The notes under the pieces were generated by a model. That model saw only the letters and a program-made list of their open reading frames with translations. It was not told the origin of the DNA and searched no databases. From contig NZ_LWHQ01000009.1 in NCBI RefSeq assembly GCF_001653715.1, forward strand, positions 1-64,000: a DNA stretch of 64,000 bases, written 5' to 3'. The DNA comes from Methylobacterium platani (GTDB lineage: Bacteria; Pseudomonadota; Alphaproteobacteria; Rhizobiales; Beijerinckiaceae). Below, in pieces: positions 43,702 through 51,970 of the stretch. How positions within the stretch are numbered: position 1 is the stretch's first letter; every line of letters begins with the position of its first letter. A program made the position numbers and the translations under genes.

Positions 43702-44184
43702 ATGCGCGAGCGCCCTGCCGCGCGGCTCGTCGTGCTCGCCGGCGAGGACCGGCTCTTGCTGTTCCGCTTCCTCTTCCGCGAAGGCGCGCTCGCCGGCGAG
43801 GAGTACTGGGCGACGCCGGGCGGCGGTGTCGAGCCGGGCGAGAGCTTTTCCGAGGCCGCCATCCGGGAATTGCGCGAGGAAACCGGCCTGACCTGTCCGG
43901 AGGCGGCGCCGGACATCGGCGAGCGGACGTTCACGATGCGCCTGGCCGACGGCGAGCGGGTCCGGGCGCGGGAGCGGTTCTTCGCCGTGAGGGCCGGGAG
44001 CGGTCCCCTGTCGCGCGACGGCTGGACGCCGCACGAGGCCGAGGTCCTGGCCGAGCATCGCTGGTGGTCGCGGGCCGAGCTCTCGGCGCCGCCGATCCGG
44101 ATCTATCCGGCGGATGTCGTGGTGCTCTACGACGCGGCGCGAGCCGTCCTCGAGGGTCCCGCGGAGGGCCGCGGGACCGGGTGA
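43702..44184 (+). CDS. NUDIX hydrolase
   Basis: A 160-residue cytosolic hydrolase of a nucleoside diphosphate linked to another moiety. The Nudix box spans residues 41-63: G-x5-E at Gly 41/Glu 47, then REL-x-EE-x-GL at 55-63, all catalytic Glu present. The substrate cannot be deduced, but nucleotide sugars are common for such enzymes. The start lies only 7 bases after the permease stop, so it is likely the last gene of the glycan/transporter run. An NDP-sugar role would fit that context but is inference. Confidence 0.87.
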   Translation: MRERPAARLVVLAGEDRLLLFRFLFREGALAGEEYWATPGGGVEPGESFSEAAIRELREETGLTCPEAAPDIGERTFTMRLADGERVRARERFFAVRAGSGPLSRDGWTPHEAEVLAEHRWWSRAELSAPPIRIYPADVVVLYDAARAVLEGPAEGRGTG

Positions 44185-44195
44185 CGTCTGCCGGC

Positions 44196-44390
44196 CTACG
44201 CGCGGGAGAGTTCGGCGTCGAGCGACGCGAGTTCGGTGCGCGCCTGCGAGATCAGGCGGGCGTGCTGCAGCTGGAGGGCGCGGCTGTTGGCGCCGAGGCC
44301 CGCCGAGGAACGGATCTCGGCGAGCATCCGCTCGTAGTCCTGAAGCTGCGCTTCGACGCGCCGGCGACGCTCCGCGATGGTGTGCGGCAT
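44196..44390 (-). CDS. small coiled-coil-like hypothetical protein (64 aa)
   Basis: A 64-residue, highly charged, almost wholly helical protein: MPHTIAERRRRVEAQLQDYE, then MLAEIRSS, and QARTELASLDAELSRA. Heptad-like spacing of Leu/Ile/Ala fits a short helical hairpin. No cysteines or membrane span. AAGGGGAAC precedes the ATG at 44390; a start at 44513 would add 41 residues of Arg/Pro-rich non-family-like sequence. Convergent with the NUDIX gene. Role unknown. Confidence 0.55.
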   Translation of the reverse strand: MPHTIAERRRRVEAQLQDYERMLAEIRSSAGLGANSRALQLQHARLISQARTELASLDAELSRA

Positions 44391-44550
44391 TCCGGTTCCC
44401 CTTGGTTGTGGGGCGGCCCCGCTGCGCGAGCGGACCCGCCATGAGCCAAGCCCGGCCGCCGGAACGGCCGAGCTGTTACAGCCAAGGTCATAGATGGGGC
44501 GAGAGTGTGGCACGGCCGCCCCGGATGCGGCGGCCGGCCGGCGGAGCCTC

Positions 44551-44859
44551 TCAGAAACCGCGGTAATAGCCGCGCGGGCCGCCGTACCCGTAGCCCCGGT
44601 GACCCCAGTGGCGATGGCCGAAATGGCGCGGGCCGCGGAAGCCGTAGCCCGGGCCGAAATGGCGACGGTAGCCGTAGCCGTAGCCGCGCGGGCCGAAATG
44701 GCGGGGACGGCCGTAATAGCCGTACTGCGCCCAGGCGGTCGGGGCGGCGGCGACGGGCGCGGCGGCCGTCTCGGTCAGCGGGGCGGCGGTCGCGGCCTGC
44801 GGCAGGGCGGCGGCGCCGCCGAGGATCAGGCCAGCGGCCAGCATCACGGTCTTCAGCAC
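44551..44859 (-). CDS. Gly/Tyr/His/Arg-rich secreted protein
   Basis: A 102-residue exported protein. Residues 1-25 form a Sec signal (LKTVMLAAGLILGGAAAL, cleavage after ATA). After an Ala/Pro linker, residues ~44-102 are a low-complexity domain of Gly, Tyr, Arg, His, Phe and Pro with repeated RHFGP, RGYGYG and GHR units. It has no cysteine. Such GY-rich proteins are frequent in Methylobacterium and related genera; they have no defined function. The His/Arg/Tyr content suggests metal or surface binding or phase-separating behaviour, as inference. I use the GTG at 44859 with GAGGGA upstream. Confidence 0.75.
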   Translation of the reverse strand: MLKTVMLAAGLILGGAAALPQAATAAPLTETAAAPVAAAPTAWAQYGYYGRPRHFGPRGYGYGYRRHFGPGYGFRGPRHFGHRHWGHRGYGYGGPRGYYRGF

Positions 44860-45185
44860 GGGATCGGTCCCTCACTCGTACGGGCATGCCGCCGGACGGA
44901 GGCATGGACGGCGGAAACGCACGGGACCGGAAAAGCGTTGCGCGTCGTCCGTCATGAGGTGAACGATGCGTTGCCGCCTCGGACCGGGGCGATGTCGAGA
45001 TCGCTCGGGATCGCGGCCTGTTCGGTGCGGCATTTCCATCTCCCGGCCAGCGCAACGATGCAATACGCGGCCGAACCATCGGATCGTTCCGTCCCTGGCG
45101 GGCCATTCGTCAATCTCGTCGGCTCCGCCAACCCTGCGATCACGAGCCGCCCTGCCTGACGTCTCGGCTGCGTATGCAGCGGTCG
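44860..45185. other. 326-base gap, no gene seen
   Basis: I see no convincing coding frame, repeat or hairpin here. It must hold the promoter of the secreted Gly/Tyr-rich gene (reading left). A 63-codon frame at 44952-45143 on the minus strand lacks any protein-like features. Confidence 0.5.
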
Positions 45186-45371
45186 TCAGGCCATCTTGAG
45201 CGTCATGTCGACGACCCGGGCGTTGGTGGCGCCCTTCACCAGGGCGATGCCGTGCTCGCAATCCTCGCGGCGGACATAGCCCTCGCCCGAATCGGCCACC
45301 ACCTCGCCGTTCTCGGCCCGCAGGCGCCAGCGCCACTCGCCCTTGCCGTCGCGATAGAGTTCGAAGCGCAT
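45186..45371 (-). CDS. YegP-like DUF1508 small protein
   Basis: A 61-residue soluble protein with one DUF1508 unit: MRFELYRDGKGEWRWRLRAENGEVVADSGEGYVRREDC split by the typical beta-hairpin, and a C-terminal NARVVDMTL. The family (E. coli YegP has two units) forms small alpha/beta proteins of unknown role. AGGAGACCCCG precedes the ATG at 45371. The frame continues upstream to 45443, but the added residues do not resemble the family. Confidence 0.8.
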   Translation of the reverse strand: MRFELYRDGKGEWRWRLRAENGEVVADSGEGYVRREDCEHGIALVKGATNARVVDMTLKMA

Positions 45372-45508
45372 CGGGGTCTCCTGCCAAGACGTGTCATGGC
45401 AACAGATGGCGCCGCAACGACCGGAGGCAACGCCGGCCGGCATCGCGTTCGCAGCGTGACGATCCGATGCCGGATCGCACCGCGCTGAATCAGCGCCTGA
45501 AATGCGGG

Positions 45509-45539
45509 AAGCCCGCGCTCCTGTCCGGAGCGCGGGCTT
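45509..45539 (-). terminator. rhlE terminator hairpin
   Basis: AAGCCCGCGCTC, 7-base loop, GAGCGCGGGCTT: a perfect 12-bp stem beginning about 28 bases beyond the rhlE stop on the minus strand. Confidence 0.65.
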
Positions 45540-45566
45540 CTCAGTCGTCGGAGCGGTTCAGGCGCG

Positions 45567-47078
45567 TCAGCGCGGCGCGCGGTCGAGCCAGCCGATCGCG
45601 CGGCCGTCACGGTTGGCCCCGCCGCCCGCCGGGCGCTGCTGGCGGTTGCCGTCGGCGCGCTGGCCGCCCTGGGGGCGACCCTGTCCCTGCCCCTGCGGGC
45701 GGCCTTGGCCCTGCCCCTGCGGGCGGGCCTGACGGCCCTCGTGGCCGCCGCGGCCGTCGGCGCGGGGCTCGCGGTGCTCCTGGGGACGGCCGGCGCCGTG
45801 GCGCGGCTGGCCCTGGCGCCCGCCGGGCTGCTGGCCCTGGCGGCCGCCGCCGGGGCGCTGGCCGCGCGGGCCCGAGCCGGGCTGGCGCCGGTCGCGCTCG
45901 GCCTCGGCGACGGCCTGCGCCGCCTCCTCGCGGCTCGGCGGCACGAAGCCCTCGGGGATCGCCATCAGCGGCACCTTCTGGCGGGTCAGGCGCTCGATGT
46001 CGCGCAGGTAGGCGCGCTCCTCGTCGTTGCAGAACGAGATCGCCAGCCCGTCCTTGCCGGCGCGCGCGGTGCGGCCGATGCGGTGGACATAGGCCTCCGG
46101 CACGTTCGGCAGGTCGAAGTTGACGACGTGGGACACGCCGTCGACGTCGATGCCGCGGGCCGCGATGTCGGTCGCGACCAGCACCCGGCAGGTGCCGGCG
46201 CGGAAGGCGGCGAGCGCCCGCTCGCGCTGCGGCTGCGACTTGTTGCCGTGGATCGCCGCCGAGCCGATGCCGTCGCGCTCGAGGCCCCGCACCACGCGGT
46301 CGGCGCCGTGCTTGGTGCGGGTGAAGACCAGCACCCGGTCGATCGACTCGTCGCGCAGGATCGTGGCGAGCAGCGACTGCTTCGAGCCGGTCGGCACGAA
46401 GACGACCTTCTGGTCGACCCGCTCGGCGGTGGTCGCGACCGGGGTCACGGCGACCTGGACCGGGTTCTTGAGGTACTGGTCGGCGAGGCCGGCGATGTTC
46501 TTCGGCATGGTGGCCGAGAAGAACAGGCTCTGGCGCTGGGCCGGCAGCAGCTTCACGATGCGCTTCAGCGCGTGGATGAAGCCGAGGTCGAGCATCTGGT
46601 CGGCCTCGTCGAGGACGAGGTACTCGACGCCGTCGAGGGTCAGCGAGCGGCGGTCGATCAGGTCGAGGAGCCGGCCCGGGGTGGCGACCAGCACGTCGAC
46701 GCCGCCCGCGAGCGCCCGCTCCTGGCGACCGATGGTGACGCCGCCGAACACCACCGTGGTGGTGAGCTTCAGGAACTGGCCGTACTCCTTGAAGCTGTCG
46801 GCGATCTGGCTGGCGAGCTCGCGGGTAGGGGCGAGCACCAGCACGCGGCAGCTGCGGCGCGGCGCGGGCTTGGCCGCGTCGCCGGCGAGGCGGTGCAGGA
46901 TCGGCAGCGCGAAGGAGGCGGTCTTGCCGGTGCCGGTCTGGGCGATGCCGCACAGGTCCTTGCCCTGCATGGCCGGCGGGATCGCCTGCGCCTGGATCGG
47001 GGTCGGCGTGACGTAGCCGGCCTGGGCGAGCGCCTTCAGGATCGGCGCCGCGAGGCCGAAATCGGTGAACTGGGTCAA
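45567..47078 (-). CDS. rhlE: DEAD-box ATP-dependent RNA helicase, RhlE type
   Basis: A 503-residue RNA helicase. Q-motif TPTPIQAQAIP (24-34), Walker A AQTGTGKT (46-53), PTRELA, DEAD in VLDEADQMLDLGF, SAT in FSATMP, and HRIGRTAR in the second RecA domain. From ~residue 395 there is a basic, Gly/Arg/Gln-rich disordered tail with a repeated GQGQGRPQ unit, typical of RhlE RNA-binding tails. Homologues start at TQFTDFGL, which here is a TTG at 47078; upstream in-frame ATGs would add an unrelated Arg-rich extension. A long leader runs from the promoter at 47296-47324. Confidence 0.93.
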   Translation of the reverse strand: MTQFTDFGLAAPILKALAQAGYVTPTPIQAQAIPPAMQGKDLCGIAQTGTGKTASFALPILHRLAGDAAKPAPRRSCRVLVLAPTRELASQIADSFKEYGQFLKLTTTVVFGGVTIGRQERALAGGVDVLVATPGRLLDLIDRRSLTLDGVEYLVLDEADQMLDLGFIHALKRIVKLLPAQRQSLFFSATMPKNIAGLADQYLKNPVQVAVTPVATTAERVDQKVVFVPTGSKQSLLATILRDESIDRVLVFTRTKHGADRVVRGLERDGIGSAAIHGNKSQPQRERALAAFRAGTCRVLVATDIAARGIDVDGVSHVVNFDLPNVPEAYVHRIGRTARAGKDGLAISFCNDEERAYLRDIERLTRQKVPLMAIPEGFVPPSREEAAQAVAEAERDRRQPGSGPRGQRPGGGRQGQQPGGRQGQPRHGAGRPQEHREPRADGRGGHEGRQARPQGQGQGRPQGQGQGRPQGGQRADGNRQQRPAGGGANRDGRAIGWLDRAPR

Positions 47079-47295
47079 GGGAATCTTCTTGGTATTTGGC
47101 AGCGGGATCGCCGCAAGGCGCGCGCAACGCACGGCCCTCATCGCGATCCGATGTCGGGAGACCGCCCGCGTGATGGAGCGATCCAAGGGACGAGCGATTA
47201 AGAGAGGGCCGGGCCTGCCGCGCAGGTGCCGCGGCGAAATCCGTCACGCAGCCCTCTCGAGCGGACCATGGTCGGCCGCTGACGCTGCAATCCGC

Positions 47296-47324
47296 CATAT
47301 GGCGTTGTGCAGGTGCGAAGTCAA
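47296..47324 (-). promoter_or_regulatory. predicted rhlE promoter with long 5-prime leader
   Basis: On the minus strand TTGACT (47324-47319), exactly 17 bases, then CATATG (47301-47296). The rhlE start lies ~215 bases downstream. Apart from this, the 363-base gap 47079-47441 shows no gene. Long leaders are common for cold- or growth-regulated DEAD-box helicase genes. Confidence 0.5.
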
Positions 47325-47441
47325 TCGGTGGCCCCTGCGGCGCTTGCGCGGGACCCCTGCCCGGCTTGCGCGGGTCGGCCGGCCGATGTCTCTACGCTCG
47401 GGACGTCGACGCCGGTCGCGTCCGTGCCGGAGTTTCCCCGC

Positions 47442-48515
47442 ATGACCGACCGCCACCCTGCCCTCGCCCGCGCCGACGCCTTCGCGGCCGCGCACGGCCT
47501 GCGCCTGCCGGTGCTCCTCGCCCCGATGGCCGGGGCCTGCCCGCCGGCGCTCTCGGTCGCGGTGATGCGCGCCGGCGGTCTCGGGGCCTGCGGGGCGCTG
47601 CTGATGCAACCGGCGGCGATCCTGGCCTGGGCGGAGGCGGTGCGGGAGGCCGGGCCGTTCCAGGTCAACCTGTGGATCCCCGACCCGGCCCCGGCCCGCG
47701 ATCCCGGGAACGAGGCGGTCCTTCGCGCCTTCCTCGGCCGCTTCGGGCCGGCGGTGGCGCCGGAGGCCGGCGATGCGGCGCCGCCGGACTTCGCCGCGCA
47801 GGTCGAGGCGATGATCGCGGCCCGGCCGCGCATCGTCTCCTCGATCATGGGGCTCTACCCGCCGGAGGTCGTCGCGCGGCTGAAGGCGCACGGCATCGCC
47901 TGGTGGGCCACCGTCACCACGGTGGCGGAGGCGCTGGCCGCCGAACGGGCCGGGGCCGACGCCGTGGTGGCGCAGGGCGCCGAGGCCGGCGGCCATCGCG
48001 GCCGCTTCGATCCGGCGCGGGCGGAGGCCGAGGCGGTCGGCCTGATGGCGCTGCTCCCGGCGGTCGTCGATGCCGTCGGGATCCCGGTCGTCGCCACCGG
48101 CGGCATCGCCGATGCCCGCGGCGCCGCCGCGGCCCTGCTCCTCGGCGCCAGCGCCATGCAGGTCGGCACCGGCTTCCTGCGCTGCCCGGAGGCCGGGATC
48201 CCGCCGGCCTGGGCCGACGGCCTCGGCCGCGCCCGTCCCGAGGGCACGCGGCTGACCCGCGCCTTCAGCGGCCGCGCCGGCCGCAGCCTCGCCACGGACT
48301 ACGTCGCGGCCGCCGCGGACCCGGACGCCCCGGTCCCCGCCCCCTACCCGATCCAGCGCGGCCTGACGCAAGCGATGCGCGAGGCGGCGGCGCGGGAGGG
48401 CGACCTCGCCCGGATGCAGGCCTGGGCCGGGCAGGCGGCGGGACTGGCGCAGGTGCTGCCGGCGGGCGAGGTGGCGGCGGGGATCTGGGCGGGGGTCCGG
48501 GAATCGCTGAGATAG
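47442..48515 (+). CDS. nitronate monooxygenase family (2-nitropropane dioxygenase-like)
   Basis: A 357-residue FMN TIM-barrel enzyme that would oxidise alkyl nitronates to carbonyl compounds and nitrite. LPVLLAPMAGACPPALSVAVMRAGGLGA, the VVAQGAEAGGHRGRF motif (catalytic His next to the FMN phosphate), and VVATGGIADARGAAAALLLGASAMQVGTGFLRC are characteristic. There is no signal peptide. ATG 47442 gives the usual short N-terminus. Some relatives act as enoyl reductases, so substrate is uncertain. Ends at a terminator shared with the convergent lipase gene. Confidence 0.9.
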   Translation: MTDRHPALARADAFAAAHGLRLPVLLAPMAGACPPALSVAVMRAGGLGACGALLMQPAAILAWAEAVREAGPFQVNLWIPDPAPARDPGNEAVLRAFLGRFGPAVAPEAGDAAPPDFAAQVEAMIAARPRIVSSIMGLYPPEVVARLKAHGIAWWATVTTVAEALAAERAGADAVVAQGAEAGGHRGRFDPARAEAEAVGLMALLPAVVDAVGIPVVATGGIADARGAAAALLLGASAMQVGTGFLRCPEAGIPPAWADGLGRARPEGTRLTRAFSGRAGRSLATDYVAAAADPDAPVPAPYPIQRGLTQAMREAAAREGDLARMQAWAGQAAGLAQVLPAGEVAAGIWAGVRESLR

Positions 48516-48518
48516 CCG

Positions 48519-48541
48519 CCCCCCGCCGCTGCGGCGGGGGG
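48519..48541. terminator. bidirectional GC hairpin between convergent genes
   Basis: CCCCCCGCCGC and GCGGCGGGGGG are perfect inverse arms separated by one base (the real loop would open by a few pairs). It lies 3 bases after the nitronate monooxygenase stop and 14 bases from the lipase stop. Confidence 0.65.
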
Positions 48542-48555
48542 ACGTCACCGGTCGT

Positions 48556-50208
48556 TCAGCCGGTGGCGCCGGCGCCGAACGTGCCGTCGGCGAAGGGCGC
48601 GCGCCCTTCGAGCGCGCCGTATTGCAGGTAATGCGTCAGCGGGTCGATCCTGGCTTGCGCGACGTCGCCGTAGGCAGCGAGATACGCCGTGGTGTCGAAG
48701 CCCTTCGAGGGATCGCGGCCCTCCTTCCAGCCATACGTGTCGTAATGCATCAGCGGGTCGATTCCCGCCGCCTTCACGTCGCCGTAGGCGTCGAGGTAGC
48801 CCCTGGTATCGAAGAACGCATTCGGATCGCGGCCCTCGCGCCAACCGTACTGCTCGTAGTGCCGGTAGGCGTAGTCGAGCGTGTCGCCGCCGCTGCTCAG
48901 GGCCGCCGCCGCCACGTCGCCGTTGGCGAGGAGGTAGTATTCGGCGTCGAACGACCCGTGGGTGAACGAGGCGGTCGGGCCGATCGCGGCCGCGATCGTC
49001 CGGCCCTCGGCCCGGCCGTATTGCAGGTAATGGGCGAGCGGGTCGATTCCGGCCGCTGCGACGTCCGGGTTGTTCTTGAGGTAGAGCCCGGTATCGAACG
49101 CCGCCGACGGATCGCGCCCCTCGCGCCAGCCCGCCTGGTCGAAGTGCTGCAGCGGGTTCACGTCCGCCGCGCGCACGTCCGGGTTGGCGGCGCGGTAGCC
49201 GTTGGTGGAGAAGAACGCATCGGGATCGCGGCCCTCGCGCCAGCCATACCGGTCGTAGTGCTGCTCCGCATCGACGCCCGCGGCGCGCACGTCGGGATTG
49301 CGGATGGCGTAGAACGCATCGCCGACCAGGAAATTCCGGTCGATGATGTCGCCGTAGAACTGGGCGTAGTCCCGGCCCGAGACGATCCGGCTGGCATCGG
49401 CCAGCACGGGCGTGTCGTTGAGGAGGAGGTTCAGGTCCTCGCCGTAATGCGTGAGGGGATGGTTCTCCGCCGCCAATCCTCCGAGGACCAGCAGGCCGCC
49501 GGCCCGCACCGGGTCGGGGTTGCCCGGTGCCGCCGCGGCCGCCGCGGCCGCGAGGGGGATGACGTCCAGGACGTCCCCGGTATAGCTCGGATCGCCGACG
49601 CGCCGGATCGCGCTCGAGAAGAGGAACCCGTCCTCGATATCGATCGGGGTGGCGCTGTAATTCCCGACCGGATCGCCGTGATCGACGTAGTTGGTGAGCA
49701 GGCCGGCCTGGCCGAAGTTGACCGTGTTGGACGGCAGCCCCGGTGCCGCGAAGGTCGTCCCGTCGAGGCCGGTCTGCGTCGAGACGTAGGCTGCTGCGGC
49801 AGCCCCCAGCGAATGGCCGGTGAGGGAGACCTGATCGTGCTGGATGCCTTGCGCCGAGGCCGCTGTGAGCACCTCCCGGGTGAAGGTCGTCGCGTCGCGC
49901 AGAGCCTGCGGGACCACCCCGACGAAGAGACTCACATCCGCTTCGAGCTGCGCCAGCAGGAAATCGGGCCGGATGTCGATCCCTGAGACGTCGGTGCCCT
50001 CGAAAGCAACGATCACCTGCGGCCGGGCGCCGGGGATGAGGAAGGCGGCGCCGTGGAACCCGCTCGGCAGCAATCCGGAATCGAATTGTCCTGTCTTGTA
50101 ATAGAACGGCGTCAAGCCGACCGGGATCGGCGGCAGCGCATTGCTGTCGCTGTAGCCGTAGACCCAGTTCGAGGCATCGAAGAAATTCTGCGTGGTCGGG
50201 GCCGGCAT
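48556..50208 (-). CDS. lipase-like protein with six ~38-residue C-terminal repeats
   Basis: A 550-residue protein. Residues ~1-285 form a class 3 lipase-like alpha/beta hydrolase: VIVAFEGTD, then SLTGHSLGAAAAAY with nucleophile Ser 133, a likely Asp in YVDHGDPVGN, and His in NHPLTHYGED. Residues ~293-540 hold six copies of a unit with consensus NPDVAAAGIDPLxHYxxYGWREGRDPxxxFD, at a 38-residue period (HY positions 317, 355, 393, 450, 488, 526; one insertion). There is no N-terminal signal, so if exported it would need a type I or similar system. GGAGGAAACGCG precedes the ATG. The upstream 219 bases are AT-richer than the surroundings. Confidence 0.83.
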   Translation of the reverse strand: MPAPTTQNFFDASNWVYGYSDSNALPPIPVGLTPFYYKTGQFDSGLLPSGFHGAAFLIPGARPQVIVAFEGTDVSGIDIRPDFLLAQLEADVSLFVGVVPQALRDATTFTREVLTAASAQGIQHDQVSLTGHSLGAAAAAYVSTQTGLDGTTFAAPGLPSNTVNFGQAGLLTNYVDHGDPVGNYSATPIDIEDGFLFSSAIRRVGDPSYTGDVLDVIPLAAAAAAAAPGNPDPVRAGGLLVLGGLAAENHPLTHYGEDLNLLLNDTPVLADASRIVSGRDYAQFYGDIIDRNFLVGDAFYAIRNPDVRAAGVDAEQHYDRYGWREGRDPDAFFSTNGYRAANPDVRAADVNPLQHFDQAGWREGRDPSAAFDTGLYLKNNPDVAAAGIDPLAHYLQYGRAEGRTIAAAIGPTASFTHGSFDAEYYLLANGDVAAAALSSGGDTLDYAYRHYEQYGWREGRDPNAFFDTRGYLDAYGDVKAAGIDPLMHYDTYGWKEGRDPSKGFDTTAYLAAYGDVAQARIDPLTHYLQYGALEGRAPFADGTFGAGATG

Positions 50209-50427
50209 CGCGTTTCCTCCGAGGAGTGTCGAATTTTTGACAAATCTTCCTTATTGATGATTGCTTGTTGCGCCAATTGACAGGAGCAAGCGACGACAAT
50301 GCATGCTTTCATGACTATGCGCCAGTGCACCTTCATGATGAGGTGAGGGTCGGAATCATGCCGGGCACCGCTGTCGCGGCACCGGGATGAGGCGAAGGGG
50401 TCGCGTGCGGTCGGCCGGACCGCGCCC

Positions 50428-51876
50428 CTACTCCGCCGCCGCCAGCGGCTTCGCCACGTCCTCCAGCGATTTCCGCTCCGCCGCCACGCCCCAGATCCCC
50501 GCCACCACCCCGGCGGCGATCATCAGGACCGAGGCGAGCAGGTAGCCGCCGAAGATCGCGCTGCGGGAATGGCCCTCGATCAGGACCCCGAACAGGGCCG
50601 GCCCGACCGCGCCGACCGAGGTGCCGACGGCGTAGAACAGCGCGATGGCGAGCGCCCGGATCTCGAGGGGAAACACTTCGCTCACCGTGAGGTAGGCCGA
50701 GCTCGCCGCAGCGGACGCGAAGAAGAACACCGCCATCCAGCACAGGGTGAGGGTCGTCGCGGTGACGAGCTCCTGCTGGAAGGCGAGCCCGCTGAGCGCC
50801 AGCAGCACGCCCGACAGGCCGTAGGTGAGCGCGATCATGGGTTTGCGGCCGACCGTGTCGAACAGCCGGCCGAGCAGCACCGGCCCGAAGAAGTTGCCGG
50901 CGGCGAAGGGCAGGATGTACCAGCCGACGCCGTCCGCCGGCACCCCGTAGAAGTCGATCAGGATCAGCGCGTAGGTGAAGAAGATCGCGTTGTAGAAGAA
51001 GGCCTGGGCCGACATCAGCGCCAGCCCGACCCAGGCCCGCTGGCGATAGATCTTGAGCGCGGCAAGCACCTCGGCGAGGGGCGTGTGGCTGCGCTGGCGC
51101 AGGCGCGCCTTCGGGAACGGGCCGTCGCTCAGGGCGTGGCCCTCGGCGCGGAACCGCGCCTCGATGCCGGCGACCAGGGCCTCGGCCTCCTCGTGGCGCC
51201 CGTGCGTCATCAGCCAGCGCGGGCTCTCGGGAATCCAGGTCCGCAGGAACAGGATGACGAGCCCAAGGAACGCCCCGAGCCCGAAGGCGACGCGCCAGCC
51301 GGTATCCGGCCCGAACAGGGCGGGGTCGAGCACGACGAGCGAGGTGCCGGCGCCGAGGACCGCGCCGAGCCAGAAGCTGCCGTTGATGACGAGGTCGGTC
51401 CAGCCGCGGGCGCGGGCCGGGATCAGCTCCTGGATCGTCGAGTTGATCGCCGTGTACTCGCCGCCGATGCCGGCTCCGGTGAGGAAGCGGAAGAGGCAGA
51501 AGCTCCACAGGTTCCAGGACAGGCCGGTGGCGGCGGTGGCTGCGAGGTAGACCGCCAGCGTGATGAAGAAGAGCTTCTTGCGCCCGAGCCGGTCGGTGAG
51601 CCAGCCGAAGCCGACCGCCCCCAGCACCGCGCCGGCGAGGTAGCTCGAGGTCGCGAGCCCGATCTCGGCGTTCGAGAAGCGCAGCGTCGGGCTCGCCTTG
51701 AGGGCGCCGGCGAGCGCGCCCGCGAGCGTCACCTCGAGCCCGTCGAGCACCCAGGTGATGCCGAGCGCCAGCACCACCAGGGTGTGGAACCGGCCCCAGG
51801 GCAGCCGGTCGAGCCGGGCCGAGACGTCGGTCTCGATCACGCCGCCGGGCGCGGTGCGGGTCGTGTGAGGCGTCAT
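50428..51876 (-). CDS. MFS transporter, sugar-porter-like
   Basis: A 482-residue inner-membrane carrier with 12 helices. GITWVLDGLEVTLAGALAGAL in helix 1, loop motif TDRLGRKKLFF, FRFLTGAGIGGEYTAINSTIQEL in helix 4, the sugar-porter PESPRWL before the middle loop, and RLFDTVGRKPMI in the second half. Related carriers (NiaP/AAHS/sugar porter) move aromatic acids, nicotinate or sugars; the ligand cannot be specified. Transcribed alone, facing the thioesterase gene upstream with a 94-base gap on the same strand. Confidence 0.9.
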   Translation of the reverse strand: MTPHTTRTAPGGVIETDVSARLDRLPWGRFHTLVVLALGITWVLDGLEVTLAGALAGALKASPTLRFSNAEIGLATSSYLAGAVLGAVGFGWLTDRLGRKKLFFITLAVYLAATAATGLSWNLWSFCLFRFLTGAGIGGEYTAINSTIQELIPARARGWTDLVINGSFWLGAVLGAGTSLVVLDPALFGPDTGWRVAFGLGAFLGLVILFLRTWIPESPRWLMTHGRHEEAEALVAGIEARFRAEGHALSDGPFPKARLRQRSHTPLAEVLAALKIYRQRAWVGLALMSAQAFFYNAIFFTYALILIDFYGVPADGVGWYILPFAAGNFFGPVLLGRLFDTVGRKPMIALTYGLSGVLLALSGLAFQQELVTATTLTLCWMAVFFFASAAASSAYLTVSEVFPLEIRALAIALFYAVGTSVGAVGPALFGVLIEGHSRSAIFGGYLLASVLMIAAGVVAGIWGVAAERKSLEDVAKPLAAAE

Positions 51877-51970
51877 CGGGGCCTTTCCGGCTGACCATGT
51901 CGCTTGAAGACATGGCTCCCGGCCGCGCGGCGGAAACCCGCAACACCCCGGAAACCGTTCGGCGCCCGGC

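Noticed and set aside
31290-43891. Several long frames overlapping the glycosyltransferase and ABC genes on both strands
   Set aside because: All are compositional shadows of the motif-bearing frames; none contains a recognisable domain.
44952-45143. 63-residue minus-strand frame in the 44860-45185 gap
   Set aside because: Weak ribosome site, mixed low-information sequence and no neighbour logic; not enough to call a gene.
50112-50336. 74-residue frame upstream of the lipase-like gene
   Set aside because: It overlaps the lipase start in another frame. Its hydrophobic stretch comes from an AT-rich promoter region.
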